33,518 bases of DNA from a virus, in the IMG/VR virus record IMGVR_UViG_3300025151_000153, positions 1-33,518 of that record. One strand, written 5' to 3'. Below the pieces are notes generated by a model, which searched no databases, had not been told where the DNA came from, and saw only the letters and a list, made by a program, of their open reading frames with translations. Both the position numbers and the translations under genes were made by a program. Positions 24,258-31,762 of this stretch are shown here, piece after piece; position 1 is the stretch's first letter, and each line of letters starts with the position of its first letter.

Positions 24258-24606
24258 ATCTGCTCTCCAACCAATCAATAGCGGCTTGGCTTCCCCTGGC
24301 CACAAAATAAATCCAGCCGTTGCTCTCTAAAATATCTCTCCATTGTTTCTGACTCTTGGATAGCGTGCCGCCCTTGGTTCGTTTCAGCTCGATAGCTATC
24401 ATGGGTTGGCCTATTAGGATGCAATCTGGCACGCCCGGCGATACGCCAAATGACTTGAGACGACTAGCAACGGCTTTGTGCCTATGCTCCCCATTAGGAA
24501 CGTGAAACCAGTGATAGCCCTTGGAGTTAAGATAGGCGGCGAGCCTTGTTTGCTCCCATGCCTCACTCTTAACTGGCTCTTTCTTATTTCGTCCGATTGT
24601 AGACAA
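24256..24606 (-). CDS. VRR-NUC family nuclease
   Basis: This small PD-(D/E)xK nuclease is of the virus-type replication-repair (VRR-NUC) family, found alone in phages and fused in FAN1. Using TTG 24606 as start (AAGGA about 10 bases upstream) it has 116 residues. The order is typical: an N-terminal Glu-rich helix (SEAWEQTRLAAYLNSKG), HVPNGEHR, GVSPGVPD with D61, IAIELKR with E73 and K75, and a C-terminal VARGSQAAIDWLE. There is no ATG in frame; TTG at 24663 would give a longer overlap with the primase gene. It probably cuts branched or nicked DNA during replication. Confidence 0.85.
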   Translation of the reverse strand: MSTIGRNKKEPVKSEAWEQTRLAAYLNSKGYHWFHVPNGEHRHKAVASRLKSFGVSPGVPDCILIGQPMIAIELKRTKGGTLSKSQKQWRDILESNGWIYFVARGSQAAIDWLESR

Positions 24607-26668
24607 TTGATGGCCGTCCTTTCTTGGGTCGCACTTGCTTTTGTTCAATGCGTCGTGAATCAATCAAGTCTTTAATGATTCTGTTTCGCTCGTCTCTGCT
24701 TATTGCCTGGGTTTTACGTGTCAGGTCACTGGACTTGATACCTCTCTTAGGAATGAACTGTAGAACGGTTTTAAGTTTTCTCTCATAGTCTGTATCTGCC
24801 ACGCGCTCGACAACGTCCGCGATACTCACGTTGATAAGATACTCGATAAGCTCACAGCCCCACGTGATATCGTCTAGAGATATCTTGGGCTGGCGATAAT
24901 CTAAACCAATAGCACGCACCATCGATATCTTAACCGCATGCTCATAAGCCCGTGACCACATGGGGTCCATGCCTGCTTGCCTGCTGTCTACCATTTTAGT
25001 ACGCATTCGTTTGGCATATGCTGTCAGATATTCCTGGGCGTCATCATCGATATCTAACGTATGTAGTTCGATATCTTTAACACCGCTCGATACCGTTACG
25101 CCTTGCTTGGTTCTGATATATTCTGTGACCTGCTCAAAATATTTTAAGAGGCCAGCCGGTGGACTCAGGTCATCCGGGACATTCATCTCAGGCATGTGGC
25201 CACCGATATCAAAAATGATAAGCCGGTTTAAAAATCCATCCATAACCTGTGTGGACTTCAAGCTCTCATAGAAGTGACTTGGGGTTGTGGTCCCATACAC
25301 TGATACACATGGCTGATAGATATCAATCCTTGGCCGATTGCCATCGGTATCGGCATATTGCATCCCTCGAAACATTCCCTTAGACCGTCCGAATAATTCC
25401 ATTAGAGTTGTCATAATATCTTTACGATACGTGGCAGCCCTGCCATCGGTCACAGATTTAAGAAACAATCCAAACTCATCGATGGACATCATGGTGGCTG
25501 GATTCTTTTGCACATGCTTAAGCAAGCCCTGAGCGCTCGACATGCGGCCAGTTCCTATTCGGTCACCTTGCCCAATGTCTGTAAAGATTTGGTCCGCACA
25601 ATGCATAGGATGCTCTTTGCCTGAGCCTGAGTAGCCGATACCCACTGTATAGATATTGGTTCTAAGGTTTGTTTTAGAGCGATAGTATCTACCGTAAAGC
25701 GTGCCCAGGACAGGAAGAGCAGCTGCCAATGCTAGGATGGGCTGAGGATAAATAGCCGTGCTATTGATAAAATGGCAGACAGCGCCAAGGGCACCGGGCA
25801 CATTTAAAAACTTACTAGGAAATACCCGCTCATCCAGGTCCGTGTCTGGTACGTCAAACTCAGGGATAGCCACTTCCTCGATAGCAACCGGAATTGCTTC
25901 ACTCGGATTATTCTCAATATGTGACTTAAGAATACTTGCAACCGTTGCGTCCACTTCTGCTTGCATAAGCGGATTGTCGTTTTGATTGTTCCATTCGTTG
26001 GCCTGCTTAACCACAGACAGGATATCATCACCCTTAGCAACGTATTGTCCAACCATAGAGGCCAGTGCATTGTTGCGTCCACCTTCTGCCACAGGGCTTC
26101 CGTCGTGTGGCTCTCTTACTTGCTCGGTATCAAAGATGTATTCCCCAGAGGAGTCAGTCCCATTATAAGAATAGATGGTGCTAAGGTTTTCTTGAGGCAA
26201 TGGAGGAAGCTCATCTGCCATCGTAATCATGCAGCCGCTATCAATCTTCCACTGATACAGTTTGCCGCTAGGGTGTACACTGGGCGGCGCCACTACATAA
26301 CCGCCACGTCCCCTTATATCTACCTTGCCCTTTTCATTTACAGAGTTAGGCACCACGCCATTAATCCCATAATAGAAATGAGCGCCACGGGCAGTCTTAA
26401 CTTTCCATGGTGTGGGCGGTAGGTTGTCACCTATCCAGCGAATTGTATCGTTGGTATCAGCGTCCACCACAATACAGTTGACACCAGTCACAACACCCAC
26501 GTTTGCATCTGGCCACTTTGTCCACCAGCTTTCTATCTCTTCCTCTGTTGGCTCTCTCTCCTGAAATTCCTTCCAAGCAATTAAAGGTTTTTTCCCTCTT
26601 GGTTTTAACGGTATCACGCGCAATCCGTTGTCCCACATTGAACGGGCAGCTTCCCCCAATTCTGACAT
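24584..26668 (-). CDS. Primase-polymerase fused to helicase-like domain
   Basis: ATG 26668 has GGAGGGTGAT upstream and is preferred over a TTG five codons earlier that lies in that sequence. The 694-aa product starts with a primase-polymerase (Prim-Pol) domain: the conserved Asp pair at D69/D71 in VVDAD, H97 in GAHFYYG, and D117 before GRGGYVVAPPS. GGRNNALASMVGQ (about 196-208) is a primase C-terminal-type motif. The C-terminal half resembles the DUF3987 helicase-like domain, with GYSGSGKE (345-352) as Walker A and MSIDEFG (394-400) as Walker B. The usual Ser/Thr after the Walker Lys is Glu. It should prime and drive phage DNA replication. Confidence 0.85.
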   Translation of the reverse strand: MSELGEAARSMWDNGLRVIPLKPRGKKPLIAWKEFQEREPTEEEIESWWTKWPDANVGVVTGVNCIVVDADTNDTIRWIGDNLPPTPWKVKTARGAHFYYGINGVVPNSVNEKGKVDIRGRGGYVVAPPSVHPSGKLYQWKIDSGCMITMADELPPLPQENLSTIYSYNGTDSSGEYIFDTEQVREPHDGSPVAEGGRNNALASMVGQYVAKGDDILSVVKQANEWNNQNDNPLMQAEVDATVASILKSHIENNPSEAIPVAIEEVAIPEFDVPDTDLDERVFPSKFLNVPGALGAVCHFINSTAIYPQPILALAAALPVLGTLYGRYYRSKTNLRTNIYTVGIGYSGSGKEHPMHCADQIFTDIGQGDRIGTGRMSSAQGLLKHVQKNPATMMSIDEFGLFLKSVTDGRAATYRKDIMTTLMELFGRSKGMFRGMQYADTDGNRPRIDIYQPCVSVYGTTTPSHFYESLKSTQVMDGFLNRLIIFDIGGHMPEMNVPDDLSPPAGLLKYFEQVTEYIRTKQGVTVSSGVKDIELHTLDIDDDAQEYLTAYAKRMRTKMVDSRQAGMDPMWSRAYEHAVKISMVRAIGLDYRQPKISLDDITWGCELIEYLINVSIADVVERVADTDYERKLKTVLQFIPKRGIKSSDLTRKTQAISRDERNRIIKDLIDSRRIEQKQVRPKKGRPSIVYNRTK

Positions 26669-26711
26669 TATATCACCCTCCAAGGTTTATCAGATTATAT
26701 TTTGATTATTC

Positions 26712-26885
26712 TTATTTCTCAGATTCAATGAGCTTTAATCCCTTGACTAAAGCCTCCCTAAGAACCTGAGACCTGGATGGCATACCCGCCGGGTACTTCT
26801 CGATGTCCTTACCTACCTTTGCTCGCAAACTTTCTGCAAGGTCCAAAATATTCTCATTCAATCTTAACCCAGTTACCTTTGACAT
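26712..26885 (-). CDS. Ribbon-helix-helix DNA-binding protein
   Basis: ATG 26885 follows AAGGAG 7 bases upstream; an earlier in-frame start is not needed. The 57-aa protein has a strand (KVTGLRL), a helix (NENILDLAESLRAKVG), and SRSQVLREALVKGLKLIE, the second helix of an Arc/CopG ribbon-helix-helix. Such proteins bind as dimers of dimers to inverted sites and usually repress their own promoter. It is divergent from the recombination operon, with CAACAA/TTGTTG sites between them. Confidence 0.75.
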   Translation of the reverse strand: MSKVTGLRLNENILDLAESLRAKVGKDIEKYPAGMPSRSQVLREALVKGLKLIESEK

Positions 26886-26975
26886 GACCCGTCTCCTTGT
26901 TGTTAAATGGTCTCCCTCCACAATAATCTTTGATGTACATATTTACAACAAAAAAAACAATAATAAATAAAATAT

Positions 26976-27007
26976 TTGTTGACAGACAAAACAACAAAGT
27001 GTACAAA
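26976..27007 (+). promoter_or_regulatory. Rightward promoter of the recombination operon with operator
   Basis: A perfect TTGACA (26979-26984), a 17-base spacer and TACAAA (27002-27007) form a good sigma70-type promoter 34 bases before the first gene. TTTGTTG (26976-26982) and CAACAAA (26992-26998) form an inverted repeat overlapping the -35 box. Similar TTGTTG or CAACAA sequences occur nearby at about 26897 and 26945. They are likely binding sites for the adjacent ribbon-helix-helix protein. Confidence 0.65.
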
Positions 27008-27040
27008 TGGGAATAAGCTATTTTTTTTAGGAGAGTGAAC

Positions 27041-27439
27041 ATGCAAGAAGTAGAAAACAAAAAACCACAACCAATTGACCTGCTGGCCTTTGAGCTTAAG
27101 AAAGCCAAAGAGCTAGAGGCGTCTGCCCGTGAAAAGCGAGTGCAGATTGAAAACCAGATTATTGAGGCGGCTGGAATCAAAGAAGAGGGCAGCACCACAA
27201 CCAACGGTAACTTCTTTAAGATTACCACCACTGGCAAGCTCACACGTAAGTTAGATGAGAAGGCATGGCGCACCATTTCTTCTCAGTTCGGCGATGATGC
27301 TCCTGTCCGTACCAAGGTGGACGTTGACACCCGCAAACTCAAGAAGCTAGCTGTAGACAATCCTGAGCTTTTCCAGCTGGCCTTGTCTGCCATCACAACC
27401 AAGCCTGCCAAGGGCGCGGTGAAAGTTGAGGAGGTATAA
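27041..27439 (+). CDS. Conserved phage protein in recombination operon, unknown
   Basis: I use ATG 27041 with AGGAG 7-8 bases upstream; a GTG two codons earlier overlaps that site. The 132-aa product has an N-terminal helix rich in Lys and Glu (AFELKKAKELEASAREKRVQ), a beta-hairpin (NFFKITTTGKLTRKLD), and a C-terminal helix. Proteins of this design usually accompany phage Sak4-like ATPase genes. Its role is not known to me. Confidence 0.7.
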   Translation: MQEVENKKPQPIDLLAFELKKAKELEASAREKRVQIENQIIEAAGIKEEGSTTTNGNFFKITTTGKLTRKLDEKAWRTISSQFGDDAPVRTKVDVDTRKLKKLAVDNPELFQLALSAITTKPAKGAVKVEEV

Positions 27440-27442
27440 GTT

Positions 27443-27811
27443 ATGGCAAAAGAACCACCCTTAGACCCACCAGATTATGATGATGAGAGAGAGCCTACTG
27501 ATGAGGAGTTCGCTCAATGGAAGCTGAGGGACATGGATTATCTTATACAAGATGATGATGTTGTCGAGGCATGTGACAAGGTGTTGCGGCGAATTGGTCA
27601 GGACATTCTTGATGGAAAAGAAACACCCAAAGATGAGATTGCTCAAATACTTATTGATGCCGTTGAGTTCTTTTCTCAGGAGGGTGACATGTGCGAGGTG
27701 GGGGAATGGCGGCAAGCCATGAAAGAAAAAGCCGATGAGGATTTCATTGAGCCTGACCCACCAGATGATGATGACTATCCAGAGTACTATGATGGAACGG
27801 GGAAATACTAA
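27443..27811 (+). CDS. Very acidic protein of unknown function
   Basis: The 122-aa protein is extremely acidic at both ends (PPLDPPDYDDEREPTDEE at the start, DPPDDDDYPEYYDG near the end), with a helical centre (KVLRRIGQDILDGKETPKDE). Repeated Asp/Glu with Tyr and Pro resembles DNA-mimic or partner-binding tails, but that is only composition. It starts 3 bases after the previous stop. Confidence 0.6.
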   Translation: MAKEPPLDPPDYDDEREPTDEEFAQWKLRDMDYLIQDDDVVEACDKVLRRIGQDILDGKETPKDEIAQILIDAVEFFSQEGDMCEVGEWRQAMKEKADEDFIEPDPPDDDDYPEYYDGTGKY

Positions 27812-27884
27812 TGAACTGGGACCACGCTGGCTCAACGACGAGCTGGCCAATGGTCCTACGGTCGGGGAAGTCCTTATTAAGTGA
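27792..27884 (+). CDS. Possible 30-aa ORF overlapping in another frame
   Basis: This short frame starts at ATG 27792, inside the end of the acidic gene, and reads MERGNTNELGPRWLNDELANG and on to VGEVLIK. The segment 'WLxxxLxxGPxxxxEVL' resembles a small helical unit known from phage replication proteins. The other frame, ATG 27811, gives only 26 unremarkable residues. No ribosome-binding site is clear. Confidence 0.35.
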   Translation: MERGNTNELGPRWLNDELANGPTVGEVLIK

Positions 27885-27904
27885 CAAGTAAAGGAAGGTG
27901 AAAG

Positions 27905-28585
27905 ATGAAATTTACAAACACAAAAAATGCAAACGCAAATGCTGGCATCAAGTTCCTAGGCTACGGCCTAGCCGGTGCCGGTAAGACCTATGCAATCCGT
28001 ACATGTGATGAGCCTGCTCTAATTATCAGTGCAGAGTCTGGCCTATTGTCATTATCGGATGTGTCGGTTGATGCTGTTACTATTGAGAGCTTTGATGATG
28101 TGGACAAGGTGTATGACTACCTTGCCAAGTCAGAAGAGAGTCAGAAGTACAAGTGGATTTGCATCGACTCATTATCAGAGGTTGCTGAGACCCTGTTGGT
28201 ATCTGAGCTTGCAAGAAACAAGGATGGACGTAAGGCATACATGGAAGTGTCTGCTAGAACCCAGGCTATGGTTCGCAAGTTTAGGGACCTACCACGCAAC
28301 ATCTATATGACGTGCAAGATGGAGCGCCAGAAAGATGAGTTTAGCGGGGGTATCCTGTGCTACCCAAGCCTGCCCGGTTCAAAGCTGGGCCAGCAGATTC
28401 CTTACCTGTTTGATATCGTGGCAGCGATGCGAGTGGAGAAGGATGCCGAGGGTGTGCTCAAGCGCATGCTGCAAACAAGTAGCGATGCAAAGTATTATGC
28501 AAAAGATAGAAGCGGCAAGTTGTCGCAATTTGAACAACCAAACCTAGCAGCAATTCGCGCTAAGGTTTTAGGATTAGGAGAGTGA
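27905..28585 (+). CDS. Sak4-like RecA-fold recombinase ATPase
   Basis: The 226-aa protein is a single RecA-type ATPase domain with Walker A GLAGAGKT (21-28) and Walker B WICIDSLSE (84-92). Size, the opening (IKFLGYGLAGAGKT) and the following single-strand-binding gene match Sak4-type phage single-strand annealing proteins (AAA_24). It would promote phage recombination with the neighbouring nuclease and helicase. It begins 20 bases after the possible micro-ORF, with GGAAGGTGAAAG as ribosome-binding site. Confidence 0.85.
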   Translation: MKFTNTKNANANAGIKFLGYGLAGAGKTYAIRTCDEPALIISAESGLLSLSDVSVDAVTIESFDDVDKVYDYLAKSEESQKYKWICIDSLSEVAETLLVSELARNKDGRKAYMEVSARTQAMVRKFRDLPRNIYMTCKMERQKDEFSGGILCYPSLPGSKLGQQIPYLFDIVAAMRVEKDAEGVLKRMLQTSSDAKYYAKDRSGKLSQFEQPNLAAIRAKVLGLGE

Positions 28586-28586
28586 A

Positions 28587-29042
28587 ATGGCTGGATACAG
28601 TTTTGACAGCAACGAAGTAAGTGATGAGGTTGCCCTTATTCCAAAGGGCACTGAGGTAAAGGCAGTGGTCATCGAGTCCGACATTCAGGACCGTGACTGG
28701 GGCGTACGTATGCCACTGGTACTTGAGGTTACCGAGGGCAAATATCAAGGCGCTCGAATCTTTGATGGATTCAATCTTGAGCACACCAACCCAAAAGTTG
28801 GAGCCATTGGCCAGAAACAGCTTAAGCGTTTGTGTGTGGCTGTGGGCGTGCCACGGTTCAAGAACACCGATGAGCTACACGGTAAACCGTTTATGCTTAC
28901 CGTTGGAGTACAGGAAGCTCAGGGCGGATATGATGCCAAGAATCAGATTGGCAAAATGAAACCATGTGAAGCTCCTGCTGGCTTTGAGGGCGAGCCAAAG
29001 GCTCAAGAGGTTGGCAAAGAAAAGGCACCTTGGGAGTCATAA
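28587..29042 (+). CDS. DUF669-type single-strand-binding protein candidate
   Basis: This 151-aa protein starts one base after the recombinase stop. Its central section (VLEVTEGKYQGARIFDGFNLEHTN) and the GQKQLKRLCVAVGV helix are characteristic of the DUF669 family that accompanies Sak4-like recombinases, for which a single-strand-binding function has been proposed. The C-terminus ends in PWES, like the partner-binding tail of single-strand-binding proteins, though less acidic. Confidence 0.75.
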   Translation: MAGYSFDSNEVSDEVALIPKGTEVKAVVIESDIQDRDWGVRMPLVLEVTEGKYQGARIFDGFNLEHTNPKVGAIGQKQLKRLCVAVGVPRFKNTDELHGKPFMLTVGVQEAQGGYDAKNQIGKMKPCEAPAGFEGEPKAQEVGKEKAPWES

Positions 29043-29879
29043 GTGGCTAGCTTTCAATATGATTCTAATAGCGACATTGTCCGTCTAATATATGAGCAGG
29101 GCGAAAAGACACAGGGCGATTCACGTCGCCCACATCTTGGATGCTCTGCCATAGGTCGCGAATGCTCAAGAGAAATTTGGTACAGCTTTAGATGGGCTGG
29201 CCAAGTCATGTGGTCAGGCAGAATGCTGAGACTTTTTGACCGAGGTCAAAGAGAAGAGATTGTTCTGGTTGATGCGCTCAAGAGCATAGGGTGTGAGGTG
29301 TGGGAGGAGGACCCGCGGACGGGTAAGCAGTTTAGAGTTGAGTTTGAAAGCGGACACATAAAAGGTTCTGCTGACGGGGTTTGCCGGGGATTACCCGGCG
29401 ACCCTAAGACCCCACACCTGCTAGAGTTTAAGACCCATAACGATAAGTCGTTCAAGCATCTGGTAACGAACGGGGTGGCAGAATCAAAGCCACAGCATTT
29501 GGTTCAAATGTTTCTGTACATGAAAGGGCTTAAGCTGCCCAAGGCATTGTATGTGGCCGTGAATAAAAATAACGATGAGTTATACACTGAGGTGATTGAG
29601 TACAATGCAAGGCTTGCGGATGAATATCTTGAGAAGGCAAAAGACATTGTTGCTTCTGAGGTTGAACCCGAAAAGATAAGCCACAGACCAGACTGGTACA
29701 AGTGCAAGTTTTGCAGCTTTAAGGGCCAGTGTCATTTCGGTGTGCCACTAAGCATGAACTGTAGGACCTGCAACAAGGTAGAGGTTCATGATGAGGGCGA
29801 ATGGTTTTGCAGTCTATACGGGGATAAGCTCCCGTTGGATAAACAAAAAAAAGGGTGTGAAAGATGGCAGTCAGTTTAA
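29043..29879 (+). CDS. Cas4/RecB-like PD-(D/E)xK nuclease with Fe-S cysteines
   Basis: Translation starts at GTG 29043, with GGGAG upstream, immediately after the preceding stop. Nuclease residues are D111 in KGSADGV, E128 and K130 in LLEFKT, and Q151/Q155 in QHLVQMFLYM. C41 or C34 with C221-x2-C224-x5-C230 matches the four-cysteine iron-sulfur site of Cas4, AddB and related exonucleases. After it lies an additional group, C240-x2-C243, C256 and C272, that may hold zinc. It is probably the exonuclease that makes single strands for the Sak4-like protein. There are no Cas genes, so it is not a CRISPR component here. Confidence 0.85.
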   Translation: MASFQYDSNSDIVRLIYEQGEKTQGDSRRPHLGCSAIGRECSREIWYSFRWAGQVMWSGRMLRLFDRGQREEIVLVDALKSIGCEVWEEDPRTGKQFRVEFESGHIKGSADGVCRGLPGDPKTPHLLEFKTHNDKSFKHLVTNGVAESKPQHLVQMFLYMKGLKLPKALYVAVNKNNDELYTEVIEYNARLADEYLEKAKDIVASEVEPEKISHRPDWYKCKFCSFKGQCHFGVPLSMNCRTCNKVEVHDEGEWFCSLYGDKLPLDKQKKGCERWQSV

Positions 29880-31456
29880 GAGGTTATCAGCAAGAGTCGG
29901 TAGATGCTCTCACGAATTACCTACACAGAAAATCAGGGAACCCGTTGTTGGTGCTGCCAACTGGTAGCGGCAAAAGCCACTGCCAAGCGGGGTTCATTCA
30001 GCAAACATTGAAGCGGTATCCCAATACCAGAATACTCTGTCTAACTCACGTTAAGGAGCTTATTGAGCAGAATGTTGAGAAGGCGCGGCTCTATATGCCG
30101 GATGCCGACATAGGCATTTACTCGGCTGGCCTGGGCAAGAGAGAGCTGGGTAAGCCACTAACGTTTGCTGGCATACAATCGATTTATAATAAGGAGTTCG
30201 AAGCTCCACACCTAGTCATGATTGATGAGTGTCACTTGGTGCCTAAGAAGGGCGATGGCATGTACCTCAAATTGCTTAACAGGCTTATTGAGGACAATCC
30301 CAAGTTAAAGGTCATCGGCATGACGGCCACACCCTTTCGTCTGCGCGGGGGAGTTCTTACTGGGGGAAAAGGTAAGATGTTTGATTCGGTGGTTTATGAC
30401 CTACCGATTCAAAGGTTGATAGACGAGGGGGTGTTGGCCACTGTGGTATCTGCTGAGGCAGGGGCCACCATCGACACGTCAGAAGTAAAAGTGACCGCCG
30501 GGGAATACAACCTAAAGCAGCTGGGGGTAGCAGCTGACCAGGACCACGTTACCGCGGCGGCGGTCACAGACTTACTTAAGCATGGCAAAGGGAGAAAGTC
30601 ATGGCTTATCTTCTGCGTATCCGTGAGCCATGCAGAGCATGTGAGAGACGCCCTAAGAAAGAAGGGCGTGTCAGTTGAGTGCATCACAGGGGAGACCCCA
30701 AAGGACAAGCGCAAGGAGATTCTCGCGGCTTACAAGGCAGGTAAGATTAAAGCTCTTACCAACTGTAATGTATTGACCACAGGGTTTGATGCTCCTGAGA
30801 CTGACTTGATTGCATTGCTTAGGCCTACCGTGTCACCAGGGCTATATGTACAAATGGTAGGCAGGGGTATGCGGCCAGCCAAAGGAAAGGACAATTGCTT
30901 GGTCCTGGATTATGGCGGCAACATTTCAAGGCATGGCCCGGTTGATAACGTGAACATGCCTGAGCCACAGGGCGATGGAAAAGGCGAGGCTCCTGTTAAG
31001 TTTTGCCCACAATGCTTAGCCGAGTGCCACTTGGCGACCAAGGTGTGTGAGCAATGCGGACACGAGTTTGAGATGGAGGAAAAGGCACTGGGCAAAAGAG
31101 CCAGTCAGTTATCTATCCTTTCCTCTCAGAAAGAATTAATAGAATATGATGTAAGCCGGGTTAAGTATGTCAGGCACCAAAGCCGGGGGAGCGGAAAAGT
31201 ATCTATGCGCGTAGATTACTATGACGGTCCACTTAAGGCTTGTAGTGAATGGATATGCTTAGAGCATAGAGGATTCTCTAAGCACAAGGCTGAATCATGG
31301 TGGCTCAGAAGAGACAAGTACATCGATGATGTTCATGGCGTGCCACCAACAGTTGAGGAAGCTATCAAGCTAACACCTAGCCTTCTGGAGCCCGTAAAGG
31401 TGTACACCAAGAAGGAAGGCAAGTACGAAAGAATCGTGAGGTATGATTTTGAATAG
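29864..31456 (+). CDS. SF2 DNA helicase
   Basis: The 530-aa protein has the superfamily 2 set: PTGSGKS (32-38), DECH (121-124), TATP (154-157) and QMVGRGMR (330-337). A zinc-ribbon-like group, CPQC (381-384) and CEQC (395-398), follows the helicase core, then a C-terminal domain with basic and aromatic residues. The layout resembles phage and restriction-type DEAD/DEAH helicases of RAD3/RecG-unrelated type, probably acting in replication restart or recombination. It overlaps the nuclease gene by 16 bases. Confidence 0.9.
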   Translation: MAVSLRGYQQESVDALTNYLHRKSGNPLLVLPTGSGKSHCQAGFIQQTLKRYPNTRILCLTHVKELIEQNVEKARLYMPDADIGIYSAGLGKRELGKPLTFAGIQSIYNKEFEAPHLVMIDECHLVPKKGDGMYLKLLNRLIEDNPKLKVIGMTATPFRLRGGVLTGGKGKMFDSVVYDLPIQRLIDEGVLATVVSAEAGATIDTSEVKVTAGEYNLKQLGVAADQDHVTAAAVTDLLKHGKGRKSWLIFCVSVSHAEHVRDALRKKGVSVECITGETPKDKRKEILAAYKAGKIKALTNCNVLTTGFDAPETDLIALLRPTVSPGLYVQMVGRGMRPAKGKDNCLVLDYGGNISRHGPVDNVNMPEPQGDGKGEAPVKFCPQCLAECHLATKVCEQCGHEFEMEEKALGKRASQLSILSSQKELIEYDVSRVKYVRHQSRGSGKVSMRVDYYDGPLKACSEWICLEHRGFSKHKAESWWLRRDKYIDDVHGVPPTVEEAIKLTPSLLEPVKVYTKKEGKYERIVRYDFE

Positions 31457-31535
31457 CATGGTTTAGCTTGCCATGCTGCGGCGGTCACGGGTTTTTGTTC
31501 ACCCTCCTTCCTGTGGCCGTCGCTCCTTTAAAGGA
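31456..31535 (+). promoter_or_regulatory. Chain of hairpins in the leader of the zinc-ribbon/PP-loop genes
   Basis: In 105 non-coding bases there are several inverted repeats in a row. GCATGG/CCATGC (31456-31461, 31471-31476). GCGGCGGTCAC with GTGGCCGTCGC (31478-31488, 31513-31523; 9 of 11 pair) with GGGT/ACCC (31489-31492, 31501-31504) nested inside. The perfect palindrome TCCTTTAAAGGA (31524-31535) follows directly. A G-run ribosome-binding site then precedes ATG 31561. It could be a regulatory leader or a processing signal. Confidence 0.5.
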
Positions 31536-31560
31536 ACGGGTGGTTTTGTCGGGGGGCAAT

Positions 31561-31758
31561 ATGACTAAAGTTAAGACAAGTTATTGTCAGGGGTGCATTC
31601 GAACGGAAGTAACGCTTAAGCTTACAATGGCAAATGGGCGACCATACTGGTTGTGCAAAAAATGCCTGAACCCTCTGCCGAGGGAATCTTACAAAAAAAA
31701 TGATGAGTCTGAGTCCAGAAGAGCCTGGGGAGATTCTAAGTATGAAAACAAAGGGTGA
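31561..31758 (+). CDS. 65-aa zinc-ribbon protein
   Basis: ATG 31561 with GGGGGGC upstream is preferred over an earlier in-frame start that would translate the hairpin region. The product has CQGC (about residues 9-12) and CKKC (about 33-36), a two-CxxC zinc ribbon separated by a beta-hairpin-like stretch, then a charged tail ending in ENKG. It precedes the PP-loop gene by 4 bases and may act with it. Confidence 0.6.
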   Translation: MTKVKTSYCQGCIRTEVTLKLTMANGRPYWLCKKCLNPLPRESYKKNDESESRRAWGDSKYENKG

Positions 31759-31760
31759 AC
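31742..31760 (+). repeat. 19-bp direct repeat, copy 1
   Basis: ATGAAAACAAAGGGTGAAC is present exactly at 31742-31760 and again at 32538-32556. Each copy encodes the C-terminal residues NKG of the gene before it, its stop, and the ribosome-binding site of the gene after it. The two copies thus bracket the PP-loop gene. A similar ribosome-binding section (GTAGGGTGAACAAATG) precedes the 306-aa gene. Confidence 0.8.
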
Positions 31761-31762
31761 CA

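Noticed and set aside
26854-27276. 140-codon leftward frame across the divergent promoter
   Set aside because: It covers the promoter and the start of the well-supported rightward gene and has a composition unlike the neighbours.
29043-29879. CRISPR-associated Cas4 as part of a CRISPR system
   Set aside because: No repeat-spacer array or other cas gene is present. The gene lies within a phage recombination operon.
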